From NCBI RefSeq assembly GCF_028885415.1, contig NZ_CP118527.1:3720001-3784000 (forward strand): DNA of 64,000 bases, given 5' to 3'. Origin of the DNA: Streptomyces coeruleorubidus. Its GTDB lineage: Bacteria > Actinomycetota > Actinomycetes > Streptomycetales > Streptomycetaceae. The notes under the pieces were generated by a model, which was given only the letters and a program-made list of their open reading frames with translations, did no database searches and was not told the DNA's origin. The translations under genes were made by a program, and so were the position numbers. Positions 7,104 to 15,536 of this stretch are shown here, in pieces (position 1 is the first letter of the stretch; the number at the start of each line of letters is the position of its first letter).

Positions 7104-8528
7104 TCAGCCGACCTTCTCGAACTCCGGGTCGCGGCGCTCGGCGATCTGCGGGTTGCGGCTCTTGAGGACCGCCCAGCCGATGCCGAGGGCGACGGCCCAG
7201 CCGGCCGCGACGTACAGGCAGATCCGTGCGTCCTTGTCGTACGCGATCATGCAGGTCACGCCGACGAGGAAGAGGAGCGCGACCCAGCTGAAGAGCGCAC
7301 CGCCGGGGGCGGGGAAGGACGAGGCGCGCAGCCGGCCCGCGTCGACCGCGGCGCGGTAGCGGATGTGGCTGACGAGGATCATCATCCAGGTCCAGATGCC
7401 GGCCGCGGTGGCGACGGAGGTGACGTAGAGGAACGCCTTCTCCGGGACGACGTAGTTCAGGACGACGCCGATGCCCATGAGCGCCACGGAGACCGTGATG
7501 CCGACGGCGGGTGTCTTGCGGGCGTTGAGCTTGCCGAACGCCCCCGGTGCCTCGCTGTTGGAGGCGAGGTCGCGCAGCATCCGGCCGGTCGAGTACATGC
7601 CCGAGTTGCAGGACGACAGGGCCGCGGTGAGCACCACGAAGTTGACGATGCCCGCGGCGAGCGGGATGCCGATCTCGCCGAAGGCGTGGACGAACGGGCT
7701 CTCGCCGTCGGAGAACTCGGTCCACTTGACGACGGAGAGGATCACCAGCAGCGAGCCGACGTAGAAGACGATGATGCGCCAGGGCAGGGTGTTGATGGCC
7801 TTGGGCAGGGTCTTCTCGGGGTTCTCGGACTCGCCCGCGGTGACGCCGACGAGCTCGACGGCGAGGTAGGCGAACATGACGCCCTGGAGCGTCATCAGGC
7901 TGGAGCCGATGCCGTTCGGGAAGAAGCCGTCGTGCGACCAGAGGTTGGAGACGGTGGCGGTGTCACCGGCGTCGGAGAAGCCGAGGGTGAGCACGCCGAG
8001 GCCGATGACGATCATGCCGATGATGGCCGTGACCTTGATCATCGAGAACCAGAACTCGACCTCGCCGAAGATCTTGACGGAGATCAGGTTGACGCCGAAG
8101 AGCACCACCAGGAACACCAGGGCGCTGACCCACTGCGGGATCTCGGGGAACCAGAAGTGGATGTAGATCGCGGCGGCCGTGAGTTCGGCCATGCCGGTGA
8201 CCACCCACATGAGCCAGTACGTCCAGCCCGTGACGAACCCGAAGAACGGGCCGAGGAATTCGCGGGCGTACTCGGCGAAGGAGCCGGAGACGGGCCGGTA
8301 GAGGAGCAGTTCACCCAGCGCCCGCATGATGAAGAAGATGACTACGCCCGCGAGGGCGTACATGAGGATGATGCTGGGGCCGGCCTTGGCGATGTTCGCT
8401 CCGGCACCCATGAACAGGCCGACGCCGATGGCGCCGCCGATCGCGATCATCTGGACCTGGCGACTGCCGAGTCCGCGCTCGTACCCCTCCTCGGGGACGT
8501 TTTCCGTGTCGACCTGCGCAGAGGTCAT
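7104..8528 (-). CDS. APC-family amino acid permease
   Basis: About 474 residues with some 12 hydrophobic segments. It begins with the amino acid permease signature ERGLGSRQVQMIAIGGAIGV and LFMGAG in the first helix, then ALGELLLYRPVSGSFAEYA, as in the CycA/AnsP/GabP group of the APC superfamily. It would import an amino acid by proton symport across the cytoplasmic membrane; the substrate cannot be read from sequence. I chose ATG 8528, with GAGAAAGG upstream; an ATG at 8550 is an alternative. A strong terminator follows. It probably forms its own transcription unit. Confidence 0.9.
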   Translation of the reverse strand: MTSAQVDTENVPEEGYERGLGSRQVQMIAIGGAIGVGLFMGAGANIAKAGPSIILMYALAGVVIFFIMRALGELLLYRPVSGSFAEYAREFLGPFFGFVTGWTYWLMWVVTGMAELTAAAIYIHFWFPEIPQWVSALVFLVVLFGVNLISVKIFGEVEFWFSMIKVTAIIGMIVIGLGVLTLGFSDAGDTATVSNLWSHDGFFPNGIGSSLMTLQGVMFAYLAVELVGVTAGESENPEKTLPKAINTLPWRIIVFYVGSLLVILSVVKWTEFSDGESPFVHAFGEIGIPLAAGIVNFVVLTAALSSCNSGMYSTGRMLRDLASNSEAPGAFGKLNARKTPAVGITVSVALMGIGVVLNYVVPEKAFLYVTSVATAAGIWTWMMILVSHIRYRAAVDAGRLRASSFPAPGGALFSWVALLFLVGVTCMIAYDKDARICLYVAAGWAVALGIGWAVLKSRNPQIAERRDPEFEKVG

Positions 8529-8869
8529 GTGTGGTGCGCCTTTCTCCATGCCGACCCGGACCTTCGTCGGCCTCGGATCGGGTCTCGATCCCCCCGGATT
8601 GCTGGAGCGGTGCCTGGCCGGCGGTTGCCGGCTCGGTGGCGCACCCGGCCGGACATTCGGGTGGTGTCGGCCGGGCGATCGTGAAGATTTATCACGGCGG
8701 CAGCACTGATCACACGGGCGTCTTGTGACACACCGCACAGGGAAAACCGGACAAAGCGCAGCCGAAGTCGGCATAGGAGGCGGGCACGGTGACGCGATCG
8801 TTATCCGGATTTGAGCGTCCGCTGAGCGAACACCGATCGGTCACCCGGCGGTCACAGAACCTGCACGGA
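8529..8869. other. Intergenic region upstream of the permease
   Basis: The 341 bases between the permease start and the DUF2017 stop hold no gene I can support. The part near 8690-8700 is locally AT-richer (GATTTATCAC), which fits a promoter for the permease. No strong terminator hairpin is visible after the DUF2017 gene. Confidence 0.4.
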
Positions 8870-9481
8870 TCAGGGCATAAGGGTTCCGACCAGCGTCTCC
8901 TGGAGTCCGCCCAGCCACAGGTAGGCCATCACCATCGGCTTGCGCGGGTCCTCGTCCGGGAGGCGGTAGAGGAGGTCGGTGTCCTCCTCGTCGGTGATCT
9001 CCAGCCGCGAGCCGATCGCGAGCCGCAGGTCGTTCAGGGCGCCCAGCCACCGCTCGGACTCCTCCGCCGACAGCTTCAGCACCGCGCCGCCCTCGCCGGC
9101 CGAGGCCGAGGAGAGCGCGTCCAGGGAGCGGATCACCGCGAGGGCGTTGTCCCGCTTGCCGGCCCGCAGGTCGTTCTCGGTGTAGCGGCGGAACTCGGCG
9201 GAGTACGCCCGCTGTTCCTCGGCACCCCGGGGCGAGGCGGGCTCCTCGGGGTCGCTGTAGGCGTCCGGGAAGAGACGCTTGAGCACCGGGTCGTCGGGCG
9301 GCTCGCTCGGGCCCTGGGAGAACAGCTCGGCGAGCGGGTCCTCGTCGGCGGCGCCCTCGGCGGGTCCGGGGCCGATGAGCTCCAGGAGCTGGACGGCCAG
9401 CGACCGGATGATGGAGATCTCGACGTCGTCGAGGGCGACGGCCGCGCCGCCGCCGGGAAGCGGTTCGAAGGTTCCGGGCAT
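8870..9481 (-). CDS. DUF2017 family protein
   Basis: A 203-residue acidic, cytoplasmic, mostly helical protein without signal peptide or membrane segment. DUF2017 proteins are found next to clpS throughout the Actinobacteria, and that arrangement is kept here: the gene follows clpS with 32 bases between them. Phrases such as DNALAVIRSLDAL and WLGALNDLRLAIG in the C-terminal half are typical of the family as I remember it. The constant pairing suggests a role in ClpS/ClpCP proteolysis, perhaps as an adaptor or regulator, but I know of no demonstrated biochemistry. ATG 9481 was chosen as the start, with AAAGG upstream. Confidence 0.85.
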   Translation of the reverse strand: MPGTFEPLPGGGAAVALDDVEISIIRSLAVQLLELIGPGPAEGAADEDPLAELFSQGPSEPPDDPVLKRLFPDAYSDPEEPASPRGAEEQRAYSAEFRRYTENDLRAGKRDNALAVIRSLDALSSASAGEGGAVLKLSAEESERWLGALNDLRLAIGSRLEITDEEDTDLLYRLPDEDPRKPMVMAYLWLGGLQETLVGTLMP

Positions 9482-9513
9482 GAACGCCTTTTCGCTGCTG
9501 GGCGGGCTGCTGG

Positions 9514-9831
9514 CTACTTGCGGTCCTGCTGGAGGGTGGCCCACAGGCCGTAGCCGTGCATGGCCTGCACGTCGCGTTCCATCTCCTCGCGGCTGCCGCT
9601 GGAGACGACCGCCCGGCCCTTGTGGTGGACGTCGAGCATGAGCTTGGTGGCCTTGTCCTTGGAGTAGCCGAAGTACGTCTGGAAGACGTACGTCACATAG
9701 CTCATGAGGTTGACCGGGTCGTTGTGGACGATGGTGACCCAGGGGACATCCGGCTCGGGTACGGCGAAGACCTCCTCCGCCGACTCGGTCCGTTCGATCT
9801 CCAGGGGCGCGGGTGACGTCACACAGCCCAT
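9514..9831 (-). CDS. clpS: ATP-dependent Clp protease adaptor ClpS
   Basis: A small adaptor of about 105 residues that brings N-degron substrates to the ClpC/ClpP (or ClpA) protease. The conserved core is visible: [15 protein letters not shown], where the Asn-Asp pair binds the substrate N-terminus, then [17 protein letters not shown], which forms the rest of the binding pocket, and the end GYGLWATL. I place the start at ATG 9831 rather than the longer in-frame extension because the family has only a short N-terminal tail. It is divergent from pncB and heads a two-gene unit with DUF2017. Confidence 0.93.
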   Translation of the reverse strand: MGCVTSPAPLEIERTESAEEVFAVPEPDVPWVTIVHNDPVNLMSYVTYVFQTYFGYSKDKATKLMLDVHHKGRAVVSSGSREEMERDVQAMHGYGLWATLQQDRK

Positions 9832-9938
9832 GCTGCCACCCAAGGGGGGTAGTCGCACAAACGGGCCTGGAAGTACGGCGATCGCGTCGACCGGAGACAC
9901 AATCGTCAGACTGACGAAATGGGGGTACGATCCCGCTC

Positions 9939-11285
9939 ATGAACACAGCGGACCTTGGGCTGCCGGTGGATGTTCCCTCGACGGCGCTCTTCACGGACCA
10001 GTACGAGCTGACGATGCTGCGGGGCGCCCTGGAGGCGGGCACGGCCGAGCGGCGGAGCGTGTTCGAGGTCTTCACCCGGCGCCTGCCGAACGGGCGCCGC
10101 TACGGCGTCGTGGCGGGCACCGGGCGAGTGCTGGACGCGGTGGAGAACTTCCGCTTCGACGCGGGCGTCCTCGACTTCCTTCGCGAGCGCGAGATCGTCG
10201 GCGGGGAGACCCTCGACTGGCTCGCCGGCTACCGCTTCAGCGGGGACATCTGGGGCTACCCCGAGGGCGAGGTGTACTTCCCGGGCTCGCCGATCATGCG
10301 GGTCGAGGGCACCTTCGCGGAGTGTGTGCTGCTGGAGACCGTGATCCTGTCGATCCTCAACCACGACTCGGCGATCGCCGCGGCCGCCTCGCGCATGTCG
10401 TCGGCCGCCGGGGACCGGCCGCTGATCGAGATGGGCGCCCGGCGCACGCACGAGCTGGCGGCGGTGGCGGCGTCCCGGGCCGCGTACGTGGGCGGCTTCG
10501 CGACCACCTCGGACCTGGCCGCCGGGTTCCGCTACGGCATCCCCACCGTCGGCACCTCCGCCCACGCCTTCACCCTCCTGCACGACAGCGAGCGGGACGC
10601 CTTCCAGGCCCAGGTGAACACGCTGGGGCGGGGCACGACGCTGCTGGTGGACACGTACGACGTCGCCGAGGCGGTCCGTACGGCCGTCGAGGTCGCCGGG
10701 ACCGGGCTCGGGGCCGTGCGGATCGACTCCGGAGACCTGCTGCTGGTGGCGCACCGGGTGCGGCAGCAGCTGGACGAGCTGGGCGCGACCGACACGAAGA
10801 TCATTGTGACCTCGGACCTGGACGAGTACGCGATCGCCTCGCTGGCGGCGGCGCCGGTGGACGCGTACGGCGTCGGTACGCAGCTGGTGACCGGGTCCGG
10901 GCACCCGACGTCCTCGATGGTCTACAAGCTGGTCGCACGGGCCGAGTCCACCGACCCGAACGCGCCGCTGGTGCCGGTGGCGAAGAAGTCGAGCGGGGGC
11001 AAGACGTCCGTGGGCGGACGCAAGTGGGCCGCGCGGCGGCTGGACTCCTACGGGGTCGCCGAGGCCGAGGTGGTCGGCACCGGGCCGGTGCCGGCCGAGC
11101 TCGCGGACCGGCAGCTGCTGGTGGAGCTGGTCAAGGGCGGCGAGGTCGTCGCCCGCGAGCCGCTGGACGCGGCACGGGACCGGCACGCGGCGGCGCGTGC
11201 GGGGCTCCCGATGTCGGCCACGCAGCTCTCGCGCGGGGAGCCCGTCCTTCCGACGGAGTACGCGCAGGGAGCCGGGGGTAGCTAG
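9939..11285 (+). CDS. pncB: Nicotinate phosphoribosyltransferase
   Basis: A 448-residue enzyme that converts nicotinate and PRPP to nicotinate mononucleotide in the Preiss-Handler salvage route to NAD. The N-terminus LFTDQYELTMLRGAL is typical. The His in GTSAHAFTLLHDSE is the counterpart of the histidine phosphorylated in the family, and VRIDSGDLL and GVGTQLVTG form the phosphate-binding face. The length is normal. It is followed by pncA on the same strand, 113 bases later, so nicotinamide is deamidated and the product used by this enzyme. ATG 9939 is the only sensible start. Confidence 0.95.
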   Translation: MNTADLGLPVDVPSTALFTDQYELTMLRGALEAGTAERRSVFEVFTRRLPNGRRYGVVAGTGRVLDAVENFRFDAGVLDFLREREIVGGETLDWLAGYRFSGDIWGYPEGEVYFPGSPIMRVEGTFAECVLLETVILSILNHDSAIAAAASRMSSAAGDRPLIEMGARRTHELAAVAASRAAYVGGFATTSDLAAGFRYGIPTVGTSAHAFTLLHDSERDAFQAQVNTLGRGTTLLVDTYDVAEAVRTAVEVAGTGLGAVRIDSGDLLLVAHRVRQQLDELGATDTKIIVTSDLDEYAIASLAAAPVDAYGVGTQLVTGSGHPTSSMVYKLVARAESTDPNAPLVPVAKKSSGGKTSVGGRKWAARRLDSYGVAEAEVVGTGPVPAELADRQLLVELVKGGEVVAREPLDAARDRHAAARAGLPMSATQLSRGEPVLPTEYAQGAGGS

Positions 11286-11398
11286 GGGGTGTGCCGCGAT
11301 GCGCCGACCCGTGCCCCCTCCCGTCTCGCCCTCCATGTCAATAGGCTCGGAAGTTCACCGGCCGGGCTTGCCGACCTCATAGCCGAAGGACACCGACC

Positions 11399-11989
11399 AT
11401 GCGCCGCGCCTTGATCGTCGTAGACGTGCAGAACGACTTCTGCGAGGGGGGCAGCCTCGCGGTGGCCGGCGGTGCCGACGTGGCCGCCGCCGTCACCGAG
11501 CTGATCGGCCAGGCGGCCGGGTCCGGCTACCAGCACGTCGTGGCCACCCGCGACCACCACATCGCCCCCGGCGGCCACTTCTCCGCCAACCCCGACTACG
11601 TCCGCTCCTGGCCCGCGCACTGCGTCGCCGGCACGGAGGGCGTCGGCTTCCACCCGAACTTCGCCCCCGCCGTCGCGTCCGGCTCCGTCGACGCCGTCTT
11701 CGACAAGGGCGCGTACGCGGCGGCGTACAGCGGCTTCGAGGGCACGGACGAGAACGGCACAAGACTGGCCGACTGGCTCCGCTCCCGCGAGGTCACCGAG
11801 GTCGACGTGGTCGGCATCGCCACGGACCACTGCGTACGCGCCACGGCCCTGGACGCCGCGAAGGAGGGCTTCAGCACCCACGTCCTCCTCGACCTCACGG
11901 CCGGGGTGTCCCAGGAGACCACCGAGCGGGCCCTGGAGGAGCTGCGGGAAGCGGGCGTGGAGCTCTCGGGGAAGCCGGTCGTGCAATAG
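11399..11989 (+). CDS. pncA: Nicotinamidase
   Basis: An isochorismatase-fold amidohydrolase of 196 residues that deamidates nicotinamide to nicotinate. The catalytic triad is Asp9 (VVDVQNDF), Lys103 (DKGAY) and Cys145 (ATDHCVRAT). Metal ligands are Asp52, His54 and His60 in DHHIAPGGHF. It lies downstream of pncB and the two form the NAD salvage pair; the 113-base gap may hold its own promoter, and the start is preceded by GAAGGA. Homologs activate pyrazinamide in mycobacteria. No oddities. Confidence 0.95.
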   Translation: MRRALIVVDVQNDFCEGGSLAVAGGADVAAAVTELIGQAAGSGYQHVVATRDHHIAPGGHFSANPDYVRSWPAHCVAGTEGVGFHPNFAPAVASGSVDAVFDKGAYAAAYSGFEGTDENGTRLADWLRSREVTEVDVVGIATDHCVRATALDAAKEGFSTHVLLDLTAGVSQETTERALEELREAGVELSGKPVVQ

Positions 11990-12030
11990 GTGTCCAGCGG
12001 CCGCCGGGGCCGTGGGCCCGGGGCGACCGC

Positions 12031-12070
12031 CGGTGACCGCCGGTGACCGTCGGTGACCGCCGGTGACCGC
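12031..12070. repeat. Four copies of a 10-bp tandem repeat
   Basis: CGGTGACCGC is repeated at 12031, 12041 (one mismatch), 12051 and 12061, with a degenerate copy before it. It lies between convergent genes, covering the last base of the small membrane protein gene. Confidence 0.9.
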
Positions 12071-12453
12071 TAGGCGCGGATTCCTCCGATGTTGATGTCG
12101 TCGCAGCTCCGCTCGATGAACTCGCCGACGCGGACACTGGCCTGCTTGGACCTGTCCCGCTCGTCCTCCTCCGGGTGCGCGTACCACTCCAGGAGCCGGT
12201 CGAATTCCTCGGCGATGCCGTCAGGCGCCATGGCCTGAAGGCCCTCGATGACGTGCCGGCGATCGTGCGGAGTCAGTTCCTCCGACCGGGAGATGTCGAG
12301 CGGCGCGGCCTCCTTGCAGAAATCCGTCCGCGCGGCTGTCTTCCGGAAGGCGTCCACATCGACGCCTTCCCCGCCCGCGCGCATCCAGGTGACCGCGAAG
12401 AATGCGGCGACGGCGACGGCGGCACAGCTGACGACCCACAATATCTTCGACAT
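12070..12453 (-). CDS. Small membrane-anchored protein of unknown function
   Basis: A 127-residue protein. Residues 1-25 (SKILWVVSCAAVAVAAFFAV) form one N-terminal membrane anchor or uncleaved signal; the remainder is hydrophilic and probably extracytoplasmic, with two cysteines (one in DFCKEAA, one in RSCDD). I do not recognise the family. Its ATG overlaps the stop of the metzincin-like protease gene (TGATG), and GGCGGGGA precedes it, so the two are translationally coupled. It is the last gene of a one-strand cluster that begins with an ECF sigma factor. It might be an inhibitor or partner of the protease, which is a guess from position only. Confidence 0.65.
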   Translation of the reverse strand: MSKILWVVSCAAVAVAAFFAVTWMRAGGEGVDVDAFRKTAARTDFCKEAAPLDISRSEELTPHDRRHVIEGLQAMAPDGIAEEFDRLLEWYAHPEEDERDRSKQASVRVGEFIERSCDDINIGGIRA

Positions 12454-12974
12454 CACGTCCCCGCCTTGATGGCGTTCAGGTCGTGCTGGTCGTAGTACTG
12501 CGGCCAGATTTCCACGCGCATGCACGAATTGTTGTCCGTGTCATTGCTCCTGCTGCGGTGCCCGAGATCCGCGGTGTGACCGAATTCGTGGCAGCCCAGG
12601 CTCTTCCATTGGGACGCCGTCTTGTACTGGTAGGTGTTGAAACGCACCCGGACGATGTCGCAGGACGTCCACAGCGCGTTCCAGTCGGTGCAGTCCGCCT
12701 TCCCGTGCCAGCCGTTGTCGCCGTAATTGGAGTCGTAGACCTCGATGTCACCGCCGCCCCATGACGTGGTGATGACACTTCTTTCCAGCTGGCTCTTCCC
12801 GTGGTTCATCGCCTTGGTGCCGTTGGTGGTGAGGCTGAACCCCTTGACCGCCTGGTTCCGGTTGTCCGGGTCGGTTCCGTTGTCGTCATGGCCGGCGTGC
12901 GCGGTGAACGGCACGCTCAGGGCGAGGGCTGCGGACACCGCCACCACGGCCATGAGTCTGCGAGAGCTCTTCAC
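12453..12974 (-). CDS. Secreted metzincin-like zinc protease
   Basis: A 173-residue protein with a Sec signal peptide likely cleaved after AHA at residue 27. The catalytic site reads HEFGHTADLGH, with zinc ligands His129, His133 and His139 and Glu130 as base. The metzincin glycine of HExxHxxGxxH is Asp here. A Met-turn candidate, SCM at Met152, follows. Four cysteines could form two disulfides. The size resembles the small secreted metalloproteases of Streptomyces such as snapalysin, though the rest of the sequence is not one I know. It lies behind an ECF sigma factor and a membrane protein, and is coupled to a small membrane protein. Start GTG 12974 has AGGGAG upstream. Confidence 0.75.
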   Translation of the reverse strand: MKSSRRLMAVVAVSAALALSVPFTAHAGHDDNGTDPDNRNQAVKGFSLTTNGTKAMNHGKSQLERSVITTSWGGGDIEVYDSNYGDNGWHGKADCTDWNALWTSCDIVRVRFNTYQYKTASQWKSLGCHEFGHTADLGHRSRSNDTDNNSCMRVEIWPQYYDQHDLNAIKAGT

Positions 12975-13027
12975 GATGTTCTACTCCCTGGCGAGGCGAG
13001 GCGAGGCGAGGACAGGACCGGGCGGCG

Positions 13028-13810
13028 TCACGTGGACGACGGGTACGGAGTCGGCTCGGAGCCGTCGTTCGTCGAGTCGTCGGGCACCGGCTCGGTGGCA
13101 CCGTCGTCCGGCACCTCGTTCTGCTGGTCGCCGTTGGCCGGCACGGGCTGCGGCAGAACGGTGAGCTGCCCGGCGTTGGCCGGGTCGAGCAGCCGCTTGA
13201 GCTCCGCGTAGAAGTCCGTGTTGGTCCGCCCCTCGATCAGCGGGAACAGCGGACCGTCAGGGTCGGCGGAGGACTTCGTGAGCCCGTCCTTGACCAGGAC
13301 CCTGCCCTGACTGCTCACATACCTCTATGTCGTGAGCATGACATCCTTGTCCAGGAAGAAGTAGCCGGTGTCGCCCACCTGGCTCCAGGTGAGGTGCTCC
13401 ATCTGGTAGGCGTTGCCGGCCCCGTCCCAACCCCACTCCTCGACCGTGATGGTCGACGGGATGGTGTAGCCGCTGTTCTTCATCACGGCGTCGACCCGAA
13501 GCGTCACGTTGCGCGCCTGGTCGATGCCGCCCTCCTCCGCGCTGCCGACCTTCCGGCCGGGCTCGGCGCTCAGCACGGTCCCGCGCACGAGGACCGGGGA
13601 CGTTCCCACCAACGCGTTCACGGTGCTGAAGCTGAAGTCCTCCCGGCCGTGCACGACCCGTTCCGGGTGCGCGTCACGGTGCGCGGACGAGCCTGCCGCC
13701 GAGGACGACCCTTCCGCCAAAGCCGAGGACGTGGCGATCCCGGCCGCCACGGCCCCGATCACCGCTGCAGCGGCGAGCGCCCGCAGAAATCCCCCTGATT
13801 TCACTTTCAC
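13028..13810 (-). pseudogene. Secreted protein gene interrupted by an in-frame TAG
   Basis: The frame from GTG 13810 encodes a signal peptide (FLRALAAAAVIGAVAAGIA) and an extracytoplasmic domain with VLVRGTVLSAEPG and NVTLRVDAVMKNSG, ending DKDVMLTT at a TAG (13325-13327). The same frame continues without interruption for another 98 codons (RYVSSQGRVLVKDGL to PTPYPSST) and stops at 13028. Length, frame and the sense of the strand pattern suggest one gene of about 260 codons with a nonsense mutation, not two genes; the GTG at 13318 has no ribosome binding site. The protein may be related to the domain of the next membrane protein upstream. Function unknown. Confidence 0.7.
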
Positions 13811-13900
13811 AACCCCCCCACGGAACAGAAAGAAATCTTTCCCCGACTGTGATCGCGCCGACAGTAGCAGGTCGGAGATCACCAAGGAAGGGAATATTTC

Positions 13901-14464
13901 CTATCCGCGTCCCGAGCAGGCGGGAGTATCAGGATTACCGACTTCCGCTTCCATCCATTCCCACGTCGGCTCGATCTCCCGGCCCGTGAAAAGCAGCGGC
14001 ACCTCGCCGTCGAATCGCGAGACGCTCACCAGTACTCGCGCTCCTGTTTTGTAGGCCGCCCCGTCCTGTTCCGGTACCAGGAATTCCGATTTTCCGGGGC
14101 CGGTCGAGGGCTTGAGATATTTCTCGACATTCAGCCGGATGCGCACCTTTTCGTCACCCGCGGCCTCCGTACCGCTCACCGTGCCCGTCACGATCAGCTT
14201 CGAGCAGGCGACGATCCCCGACTGGTCGGGCTTCGCCTCCGCCTCCTCGGGAGAGGACCAGGGGGCCCACAGCGTGAGGAGCAGCGCCGCTGCCGCCGCG
14301 AGGCCCAGGGACGCCAGGAGTGCGTTGCGGACCCTGTTGCCGCGCGTGGCCGGGGGCGCGGCCACGGCCGGCTGCTCGTCTTCCTCCATGAGACCTCCGA
14401 TGAACTTCAGCTTCTCTCCCATGAGAGCCTCCATCTCCCGGTCTCCTGACCGCGCGTCCTTCAC
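13901..14464 (-). CDS. Single-pass membrane protein coupled to the ECF sigma factor (possible anti-sigma)
   Basis: A 187-residue protein: about 50 cytoplasmic residues, one membrane helix near 50-67 (ALLASLGLAAAAALLLTLW), and an extracytoplasmic domain with IVACSKLIVTGTVSG and VRIRLNVEKYLKP that may be an OB-like beta fold. Its GTG overlaps the stop of the sigma factor gene by 4 bases (GTGA). Topology and coupling are those of a membrane anti-sigma factor, but the N-terminal part has no zinc HxxxCxxC motif and I do not recognise an anti-sigma domain. The outer domain resembles that of the following broken gene, so the two may be duplicates. Confidence 0.65.
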   Translation of the reverse strand: MKDARSGDREMEALMGEKLKFIGGLMEEDEQPAVAAPPATRGNRVRNALLASLGLAAAAALLLTLWAPWSSPEEAEAKPDQSGIVACSKLIVTGTVSGTEAAGDEKVRIRLNVEKYLKPSTGPGKSEFLVPEQDGAAYKTGARVLVSVSRFDGEVPLLFTGREIEPTWEWMEAEVGNPDTPACSGRG

Positions 14465-14970
14465 CGCTCCACCACCGCATCCGCTTCGAGACGTTCTCGC
14501 ATGGCCCGGACAGCCGCGTGCAGACGGCTCTTGACGGTGCCGGCGGGTATGGCCAGCACCTCGGCGATCCGGGGCACGGTCAGGTCCGCGTAGTAGCGCA
14601 GGATCAGCACCTGCCGCTGGAGCGCGGGCAGCGCGTCGAGGCCCTCGGCGACGGCCAGTGTGAGCAGCTCGTCCTCCGGTCCCGGCACGGTCTCCCGCCA
14701 TGCGCCCATGGTCTTGAGCCGCTCGCTGACGCGCTCCTGCCGGTTCCTGCCGCGGTGCCAGTCCACCGCGTAGTTGGAGGCCACCGCCACGGCCCACGCG
14801 CCCAGGTCCCGGGGGGCCTCGGCCCCCCGGGCGAGCCGTTCGATCAGGCGGAGCCGCACCTGCTGCACACCGTCGGCCTGATCGTCCCGTGGGACTCCGC
14901 CCAGGGCCAGCACCGCCTTCACACGGCGGATCTGCGCGACGCTGAGAAGATCCTGTTCCTCGGCCAGCAC
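14461..14970 (-). CDS. ECF-type RNA polymerase sigma factor
   Basis: About 169 residues with the two sigma-70 domains of an ECF factor. Region 2 lies at about residues 35-90 (AWAVAVASNYAVDWHRGR) and region 4 at about 105-160 (LPALQRQVLILRYYADLTVPRIAEVL, then GTVKSRLHAAVRAMRE), with the helix-turn-helix. It would direct RNA polymerase to a small regulon, plausibly including its own cluster of secreted and membrane proteins. GTG 14970 is preferred because GGTGGGGG precedes it; a TTG at 14985 would be too close to its purine run. The next gene overlaps by 4 bases. Confidence 0.85.
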   Translation of the reverse strand: MLAEEQDLLSVAQIRRVKAVLALGGVPRDDQADGVQQVRLRLIERLARGAEAPRDLGAWAVAVASNYAVDWHRGRNRQERVSERLKTMGAWRETVPGPEDELLTLAVAEGLDALPALQRQVLILRYYADLTVPRIAEVLAIPAGTVKSRLHAAVRAMRERLEADAVVER

Positions 14971-15069
14971 AGTCCCCCACCGCAACCCCTCGACGGCACC
15001 ATCGCTACTGAGACGGAGGAGCAGGGGGAAACGTTCGCCCCCGGGCGGATTTTCCGGCTGACGGGCGGT

Positions 15070-15414
15070 CTACGCGGGAGCCGCCGGGCGCCGCAGCAGC
15101 GACCTGATCGGGCGCCACAGCTCCTGGACCAGGTCCGGGCTGCCGACGACACCGTTGTCGGGGGCCGTGCGCCATATGAGGCCGTCGGGGTGGTGGAGGA
15201 CCGCGGTGATCTCGTCGGGGGTCGGTGGGGCGGCGTTGCCGCGCAGGTAGACCGAGCGCAGGCCCAGGTTGCGGAGCCTGGTCAGGGCTCGGGCGCGGTT
15301 CGCGGAATGGACGAGGACGCGGACGGCGCCGGGGCCGTCCGCGGCGGGGCTGGGCAGGTTCAGTGCCACCACCACCGTGCCGTTCGGCAGCTTGCAGAAA
15401 CCTCCTGCGGCCAT
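15070..15414 (-). CDS. Conserved hypothetical protein (114 residues)
   Basis: A small cytoplasmic protein without signal peptide or membrane segment. It alternates hydrophobic strands (GTVVVALNLP, AVRVLVHSANRARALTRLRNLG) with a helix and ends LLRRPAAPA. The arrangement suggests a compact alpha/beta fold. I recall similar unnamed proteins in Streptomyces but no function. It stands alone between the divergently placed M6 protease terminator and the ECF cluster; the sigma factor start is 100 bases beyond its stop on the same strand, so it might be co-transcribed with the cluster. Confidence 0.65.
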   Translation of the reverse strand: MAAGGFCKLPNGTVVVALNLPSPAADGPGAVRVLVHSANRARALTRLRNLGLRSVYLRGNAAPPTPDEITAVLHHPDGLIWRTAPDNGVVGSPDLVQELWRPIRSLLRRPAAPA

Positions 15415-15475
15415 GTGGTCATACCCCCGTGTCGGTCGGTGTCAATAAGCGAGCCACAGGACGCACCTAAACACG

Positions 15476-15511
15476 GATCGGCGGTGACCCGCCAGTGGGT
15501 CACCGCCGATC
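15476..15511 (-). terminator. Terminator of the M6 protease gene
   Basis: A perfect 15-base-pair stem, GATCGGCGGTGACCC at 15476-15490 and its partner at 15497-15511, with a 6-base loop, 25 bases past the protease stop. Confidence 0.85.
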
Positions 15512-15536
15512 ATGCTCTGACCTGGTAAAACGCGAT

